64,000 bases of DNA from Agapanthus africanus (taxonomy: Eukaryota > Streptophyta > Magnoliopsida > Asparagales > Amaryllidaceae): the NCBI GenBank assembly GCA_030015575.1, contig JASDDO010000018.1, positions 231,059,138 through 231,123,137 on the forward strand, written 5' to 3'. Made by a program: the position numbers and the translations under genes. Positions 47,641 through 58,473 of this stretch are shown here, piece after piece. Position 1 is the stretch's first letter. Every line of letters starts with the position of its first letter. The notes below the pieces were generated by a model. It saw nothing but the letters and a program-made list of their open reading frames with translations. It was not told the origin of the DNA and ran no database searches.

Positions 47641-47772
47641 ATAGGCTGGAAATTGAAACAAGATTCGATAAGGAAACGGAAATCGAATCACAAGGATGTA
47701 TATCAATCACGGAAGGAACATCAATCAATAAGTCCTAAGGTCACTTAGGCGGAGTACCGTGTCGTAAGTATG

Positions 47773-47778
47773 CCGCGG
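47773..47778 (-). promoter_or_regulatory. Palindromic loop CCGCGG of Tekay leader hairpin
   Basis: Centre of a hairpin with arms at 47768-47772 and 47781-47785. The counterpart loop in NA2 (17593-17598) is CCATGG; both are self-complementary. Confidence 0.45.
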
Positions 47779-47864
47779 AACATACACACGCTACGTCACT
47801 CTGCTCAAGCTACCTACTCCATCATACCAAGGTCGTCCTACACTCCGAAAGGTAAAAACCTAGC

Positions 47865-47876
47865 GCTCTGATACCA
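47865..47876 (-). other. Tekay primer-binding site (initiator tRNA-Met)
   Basis: TGGTATCAGAGC on minus, four bases inside the 5' LTR end. Perfect 12-base complement to initiator Met tRNA. Confidence 0.92.
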
Positions 47877-47880
47877 ACTT

Positions 47881-50800
47881 TGTCACGACCCAAATTTGGC
47901 CCGTAACCGGCAATTAAACTACGTAACGTCTAAAGGCGTACGCAACTTAAGTAAACCGAAACCCAGAAATCTAAACCACCCAAAACTGGATCAACGGAGA
48001 AAAACATAGTTTTAAATATTCGGAAATTTTCAAGTAAAAATCTTTAAGTTTAGTTTTCGTTCTTAAAAATTTCGGCAGCACCTCCTTTGTAAAAACTAAC
48101 CCCGAAAACGGGTACAACATAGATAATAATAAAAGCATCCCAAACAGGAGCAAATCACGCCGAATGGCGGAGACAACCACCACAACATATATACGACGCC
48201 GAAGCGAAGAAATATAAAAGAAAACTGCATAAAGAAGTAAAACTTTTCAACAAAAACCGGCTCCCACGAACACGGCACCCAAAGTCACCACAAAATATAA
48301 CACTGAATCCTCACAAGTCGTCTCTAAGTCATATACAACATAGTGGTAGATGGAGAATACTAGATCCAACAAAAAAATATACAAAGTACAAACAGATAAC
48401 CGCAACCCACCTAAAAGCAAGGCTTCACAGCCAACCGTAGCGGTATCCGCAAAAGTAGAGATGAAAAGATGCCCTGCCGCGACTACTCAGAGGGTAAGTC
48501 CTGCACAACACTGTGGCACAACGGGGGTGAGTTTCCAACTCGTGAATAGTAACTAACATCATACAGTAATCGCAAGTATGCACGAACAGCGATCTATCTA
48601 TCACAAGTAATCCGATAGCATAAGTATGATAGGTGAATATGCAACAATCATGTAAAGGTACATCATCAGGGTACTACAACTACATGAAACGATGCATATC
48701 AACATAATCCTGAGTGTGGGATGATATAATATAAAATCTCATGCAAAAATCATCAGCATGGAAAAACACCAGTGTCCCTCACTGACACATCAAATCCCAA
48801 ATCCTCAGGCACCGCATCCTAAGATCGGCCCTCAAATCCTGTATGTCTCACGAAAACCTCAGTGTCAATCACCGACAATCGAAACATCATGAAACCCGTG
48901 TCTAGCATCGACACGTAAACCCTCATAACTCAGGCGCTGTCACCATGACTAGCCCTGACGATATGTCATACCTCACTCCGGTCGGTATCTCCAAGATAAC
49001 CGCCGAGTCCAAATACAATCACCGGTAGGTAGTGGTCCCACCGTCAGGTTTATCGTCTACACCACGAAATCACCACTCACCCCGGGGTACCATACCGAGT
49101 CCACCATGTACCCGCAGACGGTGCATCCCGCTCCTCGAATCGGGTATCACAAGCCAAATCTCAGAACTGAGAAATCACATGGTGGACGCATCAAATATCA
49201 TATCAAGAGAAACCGGGTTTTCAAACAATACAAAGTTTTCTTGAAAATATCCCCTACGGTTCTCAAATCCATAAATCATATGAAATCCATATCTCAATGC
49301 GTAAAATCCATATAAAACTGATATATGCAACTTAAAACATCAATATGAGCATATAAAGGGAAAACCGCTCTTTAAATTGAATCTAGCTTTAAAAACATAT
49401 CAGGCGGTTCCCAATTCCTTCGAAAATAAATGCAGTATCATATGAAGTGTACATGTAAGTGTAGCAGGGTTTAAGTATCTATATGTAATCAAGTACGAGG
49501 GTGTACATGTCAATATGTATGCATGATGTATAGGTAATTATAACAAAATATAAGTGTAGTGGAATAAGGTTCACTATTTTAACTATTCCTGCCCAATGCA
49601 ATATCACGTATGTATGTGTCCACAGTATTTCATATGCACAATAGAATATGAGTTACTACTCTAATCATTCCTATCCACTATCATATCACATATGTAGGTG
49701 TTTGTGCGTGTCATGGCAATTACAGACGGTGTGGGTGTAGCATACAATTTAGTGCTCGTGCAACATGAACCGTCAGTGATGTGTTATATCTAAAGGTACG
49801 AGTCAAGTACAACAGATAATGCTATGCAATGACATTCATATGAAAGTAACTAATATGCAAATACATGCAGCTATCATATCATATTCGCCCCGACGCATAA
49901 CGCCATACGGGCGATTTCCCCGTAGATGTTAAATCTACTCACCGATGGTCTCGAGCTAAGAAAATCCGACCACCTTCTTCCCCTTGTCCGCAGCACCCGA
50001 AGTCCCTGCTTGCGAACCTAAAATTTCATAAATACAACACATAAGCTAAATATCCTATAATGACGGAAAGACAACGAAACGCGACGAAAACGCCCGGAAA
50101 ATTACACTGCGCGCTTAGCGCATCTATCGCGCACGATACCGGCCAAAACCCTAATTGGGGTCGCTAAACTACAAAACACCACGTCTGGACCCCGATCGTC
50201 CCGATCGCGCAACACAACACAAAAATTACGAGGAGTACACTGGATATAACCTCGCAACTACCAAACGAACCCTACGTCGGAAAACCCCGAAATCTAGTAA
50301 GCAACCTATCGCAATATATCGCACTAGATTCAAGATAACACAAATCTAACAATTACAAATACCTTAAAATAGCTTAACTAAGCTATCTAAACCAATCCTA
50401 TATTTTTTACACTCGCTAATTATGTTTAGCAAAAATCTAGTAAGCAATTTTGCTTAATTAAACAAAATGCTTATTAGCAATTTTTAACATTTTCTACTAG
50501 ATTAATCTTTTCTAAAACCCAATTTAACACTTCAAATAAACACTAATCACTTAATCAAAAATTAACCCTAACATGAATTTCTTAAACCAAATATAATGAA
50601 TTAATCATGATTTAAATGCTAAACTAAGCACTTAACTAGTTAACTAAATTAGCTAGTTAAAGATTAAAGCAATTAATTATGGATTAAGGTAAGAAATTAT
50701 ACCTCCTCAAGAACACCAAAAAGAACTTAGATCCATCACTTTAGCCTCCAAAACTCAAGCTTTGATGAAGATCCATGAAGGATTAGTGAAGGAAAAAGGT

Positions 50801-51372
50801 TTAATATTTATATAGGAATTTTTGGATTTATTTTTGGATATCTTTATGTGTTTTTGAAAGGAAATGAGAGAGAAATGAGCTTGGAATGATTTTGGACAGA
50901 AATGGGGGAGTTAGGGTCGGCCAAGGTGAGAGGGGGGGGGGTTTGTGTAATATTTTGTGAAGAAAAAGCAAGGAAAAAGAGAATTAAATGCTAATTAATG
51001 CATTTTGCCACCATTACACCCTTTTCTTTTAAATTTTAAAAAGAAAACATTAGTCACCAAAAAATATCTAGATATTTAAAAAGAACCTTCTAAAAAAATT
51101 CTAGTGACAAAATTAATTTATTCACAAAAATAAAAATTTTCCCGATTTACGTGCACAAAACACCGCTTAAAATAATATTTTTTTCGGGAAAAAATCTATC
51201 TGAACCAAAACCTCCCAAATACTCCCAAAGTTCGCGCACAAGCTTTATTTTGGCCAAATTAGGTGTCGGTAAGCTTATACGGTCGTTTGATCGAAATCGG
51301 GTTAAAACGGGAAAAACCGACAATTTTGCCCTAAAACAGGAAAAATCGCAAAACGATTTCTAAAACGTTACA
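47881..51372 (-). repeat. Tekay 5' LTR
   Basis: Partner of 39444-42935, same length. Its TATA-like box TATATAAATA (50805-50814, minus) would drive the genomic transcript. Donor-like site at 49941-49942 and acceptor-like site at 48501-48502. Confidence 0.95.
50805..50814 (-). promoter_or_regulatory. TATA box of the Tekay 5' LTR
   Basis: CTATATAAATA on minus is a close plant TATA consensus, and the same box is in the 3' LTR (42368-42377). Transcription would be expected to start about 30 bases further along minus, near 50775. Confidence 0.55.
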
Positions 51373-51377
51373 ACAAG
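51373..51377. repeat. Target-site duplication of Tekay, right copy (ACAAG)
   Basis: Partner of 39439-39443. Confidence 0.92.
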
Positions 51378-54300
51378 GAAGTTCGTAAAACCTGGGATCT
51401 AGAATGTGAGCGAGCTAAGTGTATCGTGCTGGCGTCCATGAATAATGAACTCCAGAAACAGCACGAGAGTATGGATATTGCATCCATATTCCTCCATTGC
51501 AAGGAATTGTATGGTGAACACTCCCGTATCGCAAGGTACGAAATCTTAAGGAAACTCTTCCAGATGAGGTTAGCTCCAGGATCGCCTGTTGGAGAGCACG
51601 TCCGCAAAATGATCACCCTCATTGAGGAACTCGCAAACCTGGGATGCGTGCTAGAGAATGATTTGTATATCGACTTGATTTTGCAGTCCCTTCCCCACAC
51701 CTTCTCTCAGTTTGTGCTGAACTTCAACATGCACGAAATGGAAGCGGATCTTCCAAAGCTCCTCAATATGTTGAGGGTAGCAGAGACCTCCTTGAAAAAG
51801 GAGAAGACCCCCGTTCTGTATGTTGGCCAATCATCTTCTTCTAAATATAAAGCGAAAGCTAAAGGGAAGAAGAAGATGAAGGCCACCAAACCGAAGGGTG
51901 GGGTCAAGAAGGTGCAGGGAACGAACAAGGCAGGAAGGGTGAAGGCAGAAAAGAACGAATGCTTCTATTGTCACAAGCAAGGGCACTGGAAGAAGGACTG
52001 TTTGGTCTTTAAAGCCAAGGACATGAAGCAAGCTGTTGCTTCTGCTTCAGGTGTGTTCGTAATCGAAAATTGTCTTTCAAAAAACTCTACTTCATGGGTA
52101 CTTGATACCGGTTCTGGTTCTCACATCTGTAATTCTTTGCAGGATCTGAGAAATAGTAGAGTACTGGGGGCAGGTGATATGACTCTCTGGATGGGCAATG
52201 GAATGCATGTAGATGCAGTTGCAATAGGGGAATATCACCTAGGGTTGAATAGTGGACACATTTTGGTATTGTGCAACTGTTTTTGTATTCCCAGTATGTT
52301 GTGTAATATTATATCAGTATCTTTGTTGTCTAATAAAGGATATAATTTTGCGCTTGAAAGAAATGTCATGAACATTCTCTTAAATCAAGAACTGATTGGG
52401 TTTGGCACACTGGAAAACGGCATATACATACTTAATCAACCTCAAATTTTCAATATTCAAAACACACGTAAACGAAAGGCTCCAGATTCGAATCAAGCCT
52501 TCCTATGGCATTGTAGACTTGGTCATATAAATGAAACAAGGTTGACTAAGTTACATAAAGATGGATATCTAGATCCGTTTGAATATTCATCATATGCAAC
52601 TTGTCAATCATGTATCAAAGGAAAAATGACCAAATCTCCGTTCACCGGACACGGAGAAAGAGCCACTGAACTCTTGGGACTAGTACACAGTGATGTATGT
52701 GGTCCGATGTCTACGCATGCACGAAGCGGTCACTCCTACTTCATAACTTTTACTGATGACTTCTCTAGGTATGGACATATATTCTTGATGAAACATAAAT
52801 CCGAGGCCTTTGAGAAGTTTAAGGAGTATAAAAATGAAGTAGAGAAACAAACTGGTAAAAACATCAAGACACTTCGATCTGATCGAGGTGGAGAATACTT
52901 CAGTACCAGTTTCCTTGAATACTTAAAAGCGAATGGAATTCTCTCTCAGCTTACTCCACCTTATACACCTCACCATAATGGTGTATCAGAAAGGAGGAAT
53001 CGCACGCTATTAGATATGGTGCGTTCAATGATGAGTAGTGCTGAGTTGCCACTTTCCTTCTGGGGATTTGCTCTAGAATCAGCCGCATACCTATTGAATA
53101 GAGTTCCAACTAAGTCTGTACCTACCACTCCATATGAAATGTGGTGTGGGAAGAGACCATATCTCGAGTATATCAAGATATGGGGGTGTCCGGTATATGT
53201 TAAAAAGCATAATCCGGACAAGCTCGAAGCACGATCGGTTTTATGCAAGTTTGTAGGATACCCCAAGCATTCAAGGGGGTACATGGTCTACCACACTGAA
53301 GAACAAAAGGTATTTGTCGCTCGTCACATTGTCTTCTTAGAAAGCGAATTTCTTGAAAAAGAAATTAGTGGGAGCACGGTAGAACTGGAAGAAATTCCAG
53401 AACCTCAAACTGCAACCGAAGACTTAGAAGAATCTCAGATTTCAATAGAACACGACGAACCAACGCCACTCCGCAGATCTAGTAGGCTTTCTCATCCTCC
53501 TGAAAGATACTATGGTTTTCTTCTTGATGGGGATCGAGAGGATTGCATCATCGATGATGATGAGCCTACTAGTTTTCAGCAGGCTATCACAAGTAGCGAC
53601 TCAGTGAAGTGGCTGGATGCAATGAGATCCGAAATGGAATCCATGTACACCAATAAAGTATGGACTTTAGAAGTTGCTCCTCCTGGGGTAAAACCAGTTG
53701 GGTGCAAATGGATCTTCAAAAAGAAGATTGGTACATTTGGACAAGTGGAAACCTACAAAGCTAGACTAGTAGCAAAAGGTTTTCGTCAAAGACCAGGACT
53801 GGACTATGATGAAACTTTTTCACCAGTAGCTATGCTTAAATCCATTCGGATCATGCTTGCTATTGCCGCCTTCCATGACTATGAAATCTGGCAAATGGAT
53901 GTAAAAACAGCTTTTCTAAATGGACATCTAGAAGAGAGTGTTTACATGGATCAACCAGAAGGTTTCTTAGACAGTGGGAGCAGCGGAAGAGTGTGCAAAT
54001 TGCTTAAATCCATTTATGGCTTAAAGCAAGCATCGCGGAGTTGGAACATCTGCTTTGATGAAACAGTCAAGGAATTTGACTTTATCAAAAATATAGATGA
54101 ACCATGTATTTATAGGAAGATTGTAGAAGGAGCAGTAGTCTTCCTCGTTTTGTACGTCAACGACATACTACTGATAGGGAATGATATCCCTATACTACAA
54201 TCAGTAAAGCTCTTCTTGTCACAGAAATTCTCTATGAAAGACTTGGGAGATGCATCATACATTCTGGGTTTTAAGATCTATCGTGATAGATCTAATAGAA

Positions 54301-55141
54301 CATTGGGACTTTCACAGTCCAGGTATATAGACACTATACTAAAGAGATTTAGTATGGAAGATTCCAAGCACGGCAATATGCCCGCTTGTCACGGAATCAC
54401 CCTCTCCAAGGAAATGTCTCCAAAGACTGATGAAGAGAGGGCTCGCATAGGCATTATACCCTACGCTTCGGCGGTAGGATCAATAATGTATGCGATGTTA
54501 TGTACCAGACCGGATGTAGCTTACGCACTTAGTGTAGTAAGCAGGTATCAGTCTGACCCAGGTGAGAAACATTGGAGAGCGGTGAAGAACATTCTCAAGT
54601 ACCTGAGAAGGACTAAGGAGATGTTCTTGATTTACGGTAATGAGGACCTCCAGGTAGAGGCTTTTACCGACTCCGGCTTCCAAAGTGACAAGGATGATTC
54701 TAAATCCATTTCGGGTTTTGTGTTTACCCTCAATGGAGGAGCGGTATGTTGGAAGAGTTCCAAACAAGATACCGTCGCAGGCTCAACTATGGAGGCTGAG
54801 TATATAGCTGCTAGTGAAGCCGCAAAAGAGGCTGTCTGGATGAGGAAGTTCATTTCTGAACTTCAGGTGGTTCCGTCCATTGCCAATCCAATACCTTTGT
54901 ATTGCGATAACAATGGCGCTGTAGCTTTAGCGAAGGAACCAAGGTCCCATCAGAAATCCAGGCATATCTTAAGGCGGTTTCACCTGATCAGGGAGATCGT
55001 GGATCGTCGGGAGATCGAGATACGGAGAGTAGACACAAAGACAACACGGCAGATCCATTCACCAAGGCCATTCCTCAAGTACAGTTCGAGAGGCTTTTTG
55101 AGATGTTGGGCATGCGGTACGCAAGCAACTGGATCTGGTAG
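51378..55141 (+). pseudogene. Copia C gag-pol, main part (capsid to RNase H)
   Basis: Continues the 55-codon fragment at 39279 in frame. Numbering through both parts: capsid, zinc knuckle CFYCHKQGHWKKDC (250-263), protease DTGSG (Asp 298), pre-integrase finger (WHCRLGHI, CQSCIKGKM), integrase core (HSDVCGPM, RSDRGGEY, GVSERRNRTL), RT (MDVKTAFLNGHLEE) and RNase H (TDSG, Asp 1153; CDNNGAVALAKEP). Two lesions: the RT catalytic box reads YVND, with AAC at 54159-54161 (residue 983) where the family and Copia A have Asp; and one base is missing after 55040, so the conserved end DNTADPFTKA is out of frame. The ancestral stop would be TAG 55139-55141. Otherwise open across about 3.66 kb. Confidence 0.94.
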
Positions 55142-55193
55142 AGACAGTGGGTACTCATTGCGCCAATTATAGGCCTTAGTGCAAGTTGGAAAT
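55142..55193 (+). other. Copia C 3' untranslated segment with weak polypurine tract
   Basis: Short gap between pol and 3' LTR. GTGCAAGTTGGAAAT next to TGTTGG occupies the PPT position but is interrupted by pyrimidines, a poorer tract than in the Gypsy elements here. Confidence 0.55.
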
Positions 55194-57110
55194 TGTTGGA
55201 TATATATGCCCTAGAGGCCTACATTGTATAGGATGCTTGGGATATGTATGTACATGACTGTCTTGCTTGATATGATAGTACGCTATTTGGTTTGACTTTG
55301 TCTTAACGTATGATATTTTTTACTTGGTATCTATATATATATATATATGTTGATAAAGCCCATAGGCCGGCGTTGTGATGGCAGTCATACTAGTGGGAGC
55401 TGGATGGTCAATAAGCACACCCTTAGATGTCCCTGGTCGCAGGAGTATCGAGATTGGGCATCGATACTCCGGAGTAGACTAGTGTATACATATCTAGACC
55501 CTGACAAGGGGCAATGGATTGGTCCCGCAACCATTGGTGGTGTTCACCTAAGGTTGTATACAGATGCTCACTGGGTGTGAGTACACCGGACAGGACTCGC
55601 CGAGAACTGACTGGATGGTATTATACCTAACGTCAGATAGCAGTTCTCAGGTGACATGTGTGCAGATAGTCCGTTGACTTAAAGGTCATCATTTGTCTCG
55701 TGTGAGTTCCCACTGTGCTTTGATTATTACCCTACCACGGCTCAAAGGAGTCGTGCAAACAGGTTTCAGTTGGGCACAGTCCCGAGCCACGTGGAGGCAG
55801 TGAGCGACTGTTATGGATTCGTCTCTCCCGGTATAGGGAGTTGATATCGCACTGTGGTCGTTTGGTCATTACCATAAGTCCCTGGCCAGGGCTGATTGAG
55901 AATTACTGATGGAATGATCAGTAGATTCTCGGGTGGTCTTGAACCATACCGACATGACTTGTACGGTTATTAGGGGTCTGACGTCCACCACCTCCCTAGA
56001 CCGTACATGCGATACTCTTAGATGAACAGACCGGACTGCGCGGATATTGTCACAGACAGGCTCAGTAGGATTTCAGATGGGTTACCTCATCATCTTTCTT
56101 ATCGACAACTACCTGGGGACCGTTACGTACAGCTAGTGCCGCTTGCGGTCTGTGGTTAAACCCACTGCCAGCGTAGTTGTTGAGTCTTTAGAGTCCCACA
56201 TAGAGATTTCCCAAACCCAGGCGAAAAGATATAGAGGTCGTATGGTTTTACGACAAAGGATCGAACGCGTACGTGTTTAAACGCACGTGCGACATTCGGA
56301 CAGTTTTTACTAGCTGGCTTTGGTTTAAGCCAGATTCTAGTATCAGGTTATTGGATTTATACAGTCTAAAGTTTTTCCGTGTTTTCACTGATGAGAGGGG
56401 CGTTCTCGTAATTTTCCGAGAAGCTTCTAGAAGGATGTGACATGGAGGGAGAGGTGGCATTTTCATTTAATGATTTAGTGACTTATTGTGAGTGATTCAT
56501 CATGTCATTAATGCATTATTAAATGCTTAATGACTCACATAATGAATCACCCACTTGCATTTATGAAACATGATGAATAATCTCATATTATTTATTTCTT
56601 TTTATTCATTATGTTTCATATATCAAGTGAGAAGCTATTTCATTATTATTATTATTATCATTATCATCTTCTCACTCTCTCTCTTCAAGTTCTCTCTCCT
56701 TCACCAAACCTAATCCTACCCTCATGAGTTGAGAACAAGGATTAGGAAAGACTAATTACTCCATAACCTATCTCTACATCACCTTAGCTACTCTATTTAG
56801 CAACTAGAGAAACTAAGTAACCTCAAGTTTAGAGGTTATAGCTTGGATTAGGGTTCTCGGGTGGATCGTCTATCACGGATGAAAGCCGAAGAGGACGTGG
56901 AGATCCAAAGAGGCCGTAGATAACATTAAGACGAAGGACTAGAACCGTTTGGTATAATCTCTTAACATAGTTGTTTAGAACTCTATAGCTTTTGTTAAAA
57001 CTTGTTTAGCAAACGATTCATACGGTTAATCGATGTTTGATCATAGAACAAGATTGTTATTCATATTTCCGCCTCCCCATAAGTATTGGGGTGTTGAACA
57101 TCGACTTACA
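55194..57110 (+). repeat. Copia C 3' LTR
   Basis: Partner of 35304-37218, ending GACTTACA, followed by target-site copy GTTTT (57111-57115). Confidence 0.92.
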
Positions 57111-58473
57111 GTTTTCCCATTTGCTTTGCATCCATGTTAACTTAGAATCGATATTGTGCGGTGTAGTGAACTTAGAAAATTCCAAGTTAGGGTTTGAGAA
57201 TTCTTGAGTTGTGATGTGTAATTGAGGTTAGTAGTTACCTTAAACCCCCTTTAGTGATATCATATTGGACTAAAACCTGAGTCTTAACTCCCAAATACGA
57301 ACTTTGAAATTTTGCAGATACGGAAATTGTGGGAATTGTGATCGTTTTGGTTATCTACTAACACCCGGAGACTCTAAAATTTATTTAGCGAACACAGAGA
57401 GATGTGCAGGTGATTTAGAGCATACCCTAAAGACCCGAGCCCTTACCCTAACACCATGGCCGCAATTAAATTCCCCCACGCCGCAATTTGCAGCCAGGAC
57501 TTGACCTGGGTGCCTCATTCTTGGTTCATGGATCCATTAGCAGTAAACTAGACCCTTTGCATATGCAAAATTGGCAAATTTGGCTTAGGGTAAAATCTGG
57601 GACTAAATTCATGAGTCGCTGTTTTGATTCAGGGTTATATTTTTCGTATTTTGGATTCTGGATTTTAGTATTTGTGTTTAACCTCGATTACTTGACATTT
57701 GTACGACGATATCATGGGTTGTTTGGTTGTTTAAAAGGCGTAGTCCGTAGGTTATAACCTATAGGCTTTTAGCATGTCGTTTTGGTTTTGATTTGGATTT
57801 TAATGCGATACGATACATTGAGACATGTAGGTACCCTCATGTGGACTTCGAGACGATAAGCAACCACGTGGCAATGTCGGCATCGGCAAGAGATGGTCAA
57901 AGTGAGTAGATTATATCTATGGGGGAAGTCGGGTAGATGGCGTATAGCACCCCCGCAGTTCGTAGTATAGTGTATGGTATATATATATATTATATGGATA
58001 TATTTATATGTTATTGTGAGGTTATGATTATCTAGATAGATTTTGGGAGTCATGGATAATTTTAGTAGCATTGGATGATGGTGTCGCTAGTTAGTTTAGT
58101 CGTGAGCCCTAGAATAAGCTTTACACCCACACGCACACACATGCTTACTTTGTTTTACTGGTGCGTATATGGGGATTTGTATATATGTATATAGACACAT
58201 AGATTTGGGACTATATATATATATATACGTATACTTATACATGGATGCTGAGGATTGTATATTGTATTTCGTGATGAGTCGATGAGATTGGGCATGATGT
58301 TATGAGATCGGTGATATGTTTTTTTCGTATTAGGAGATACGACATGAGATTATAGAGGGCCTTTAGGCATGTGTTTTCATACAAGCATATTTATGCAGAT
58401 GGTATCAGTTTGTACAAGACTTAGATCAGTACCCCAGCTCATGAGATATGATGATAATGGATACCAAATGGAT
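57111..58473 (+). repeat. NA2 3' LTR, second segment
   Basis: Resumes the LTR split by Copia C and aligns with 13742-15105 of the 5' LTR, including the donor-like block (57900-57957). It is cut again at 58474 by NA4. The remainder should lie right of the window. Frames such as 57488-57757 are non-coding LTR. Confidence 0.87.

Larger units (their letters stand above)
39444..51372 (-). mobile_element. Tekay/Del-type chromovirus (Ty3/Gypsy), complete, young
   Basis: Two 3492-bp LTRs with roughly 40 differences by eye (about 1.2%) flank a 4.9-kb internal region. A Met-tRNA PBS sits beside the right LTR and a purine tract beside the left, so the element reads on minus. The perfect ACAAG duplication confirms insertion into Copia C gag. 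Internal order is gag, protease, RT, RNase H, integrase, chromodomain. One nonsense codon and one frameshift break pol, so despite recent insertion it is not autonomous as read. Confidence 0.96.
35303..57110 (+). mobile_element. Copia C: Ty1/Copia retrotransposon, interrupted by Tekay
   Basis: LTRs at 35304-37218 and 55194-57110 (1915 and 1917 bp, roughly 1.6% different by eye) flank a PBS, a 2-kb leader and one gag-pol. GTTTT at 35298-35302 and 57111-57115 is the target-site duplication; one extra T at the left junction makes that boundary uncertain by a base. The flanks rejoin into an NA2 LTR matching 13741. Without the Tekay insertion the element is about 9.9 kb. Gene order PR-INT-RT-RH is that of Copia. 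I do not assign a named lineage. Confidence 0.93.

Noticed and set aside
44327-47644. Several plus-strand frames of 60-160 codons opposite Tekay gag-pol
   Set aside because: Antisense shadows of a GC-richer coding region; no domains of their own.
51426-51428. GTG at 51426 as the start of Copia C gag-pol
   Set aside because: The open frame continues upstream to the Tekay junction and joins the ATG at 39279 in frame, so this is internal.
57488-57757. 89-codon frame repeated in both NA2 LTRs (also 14118-14387)
   Set aside because: The similarity is explained by the two LTR copies being duplicates. It is not conserved as protein in NA1, NA4 or Tekay.
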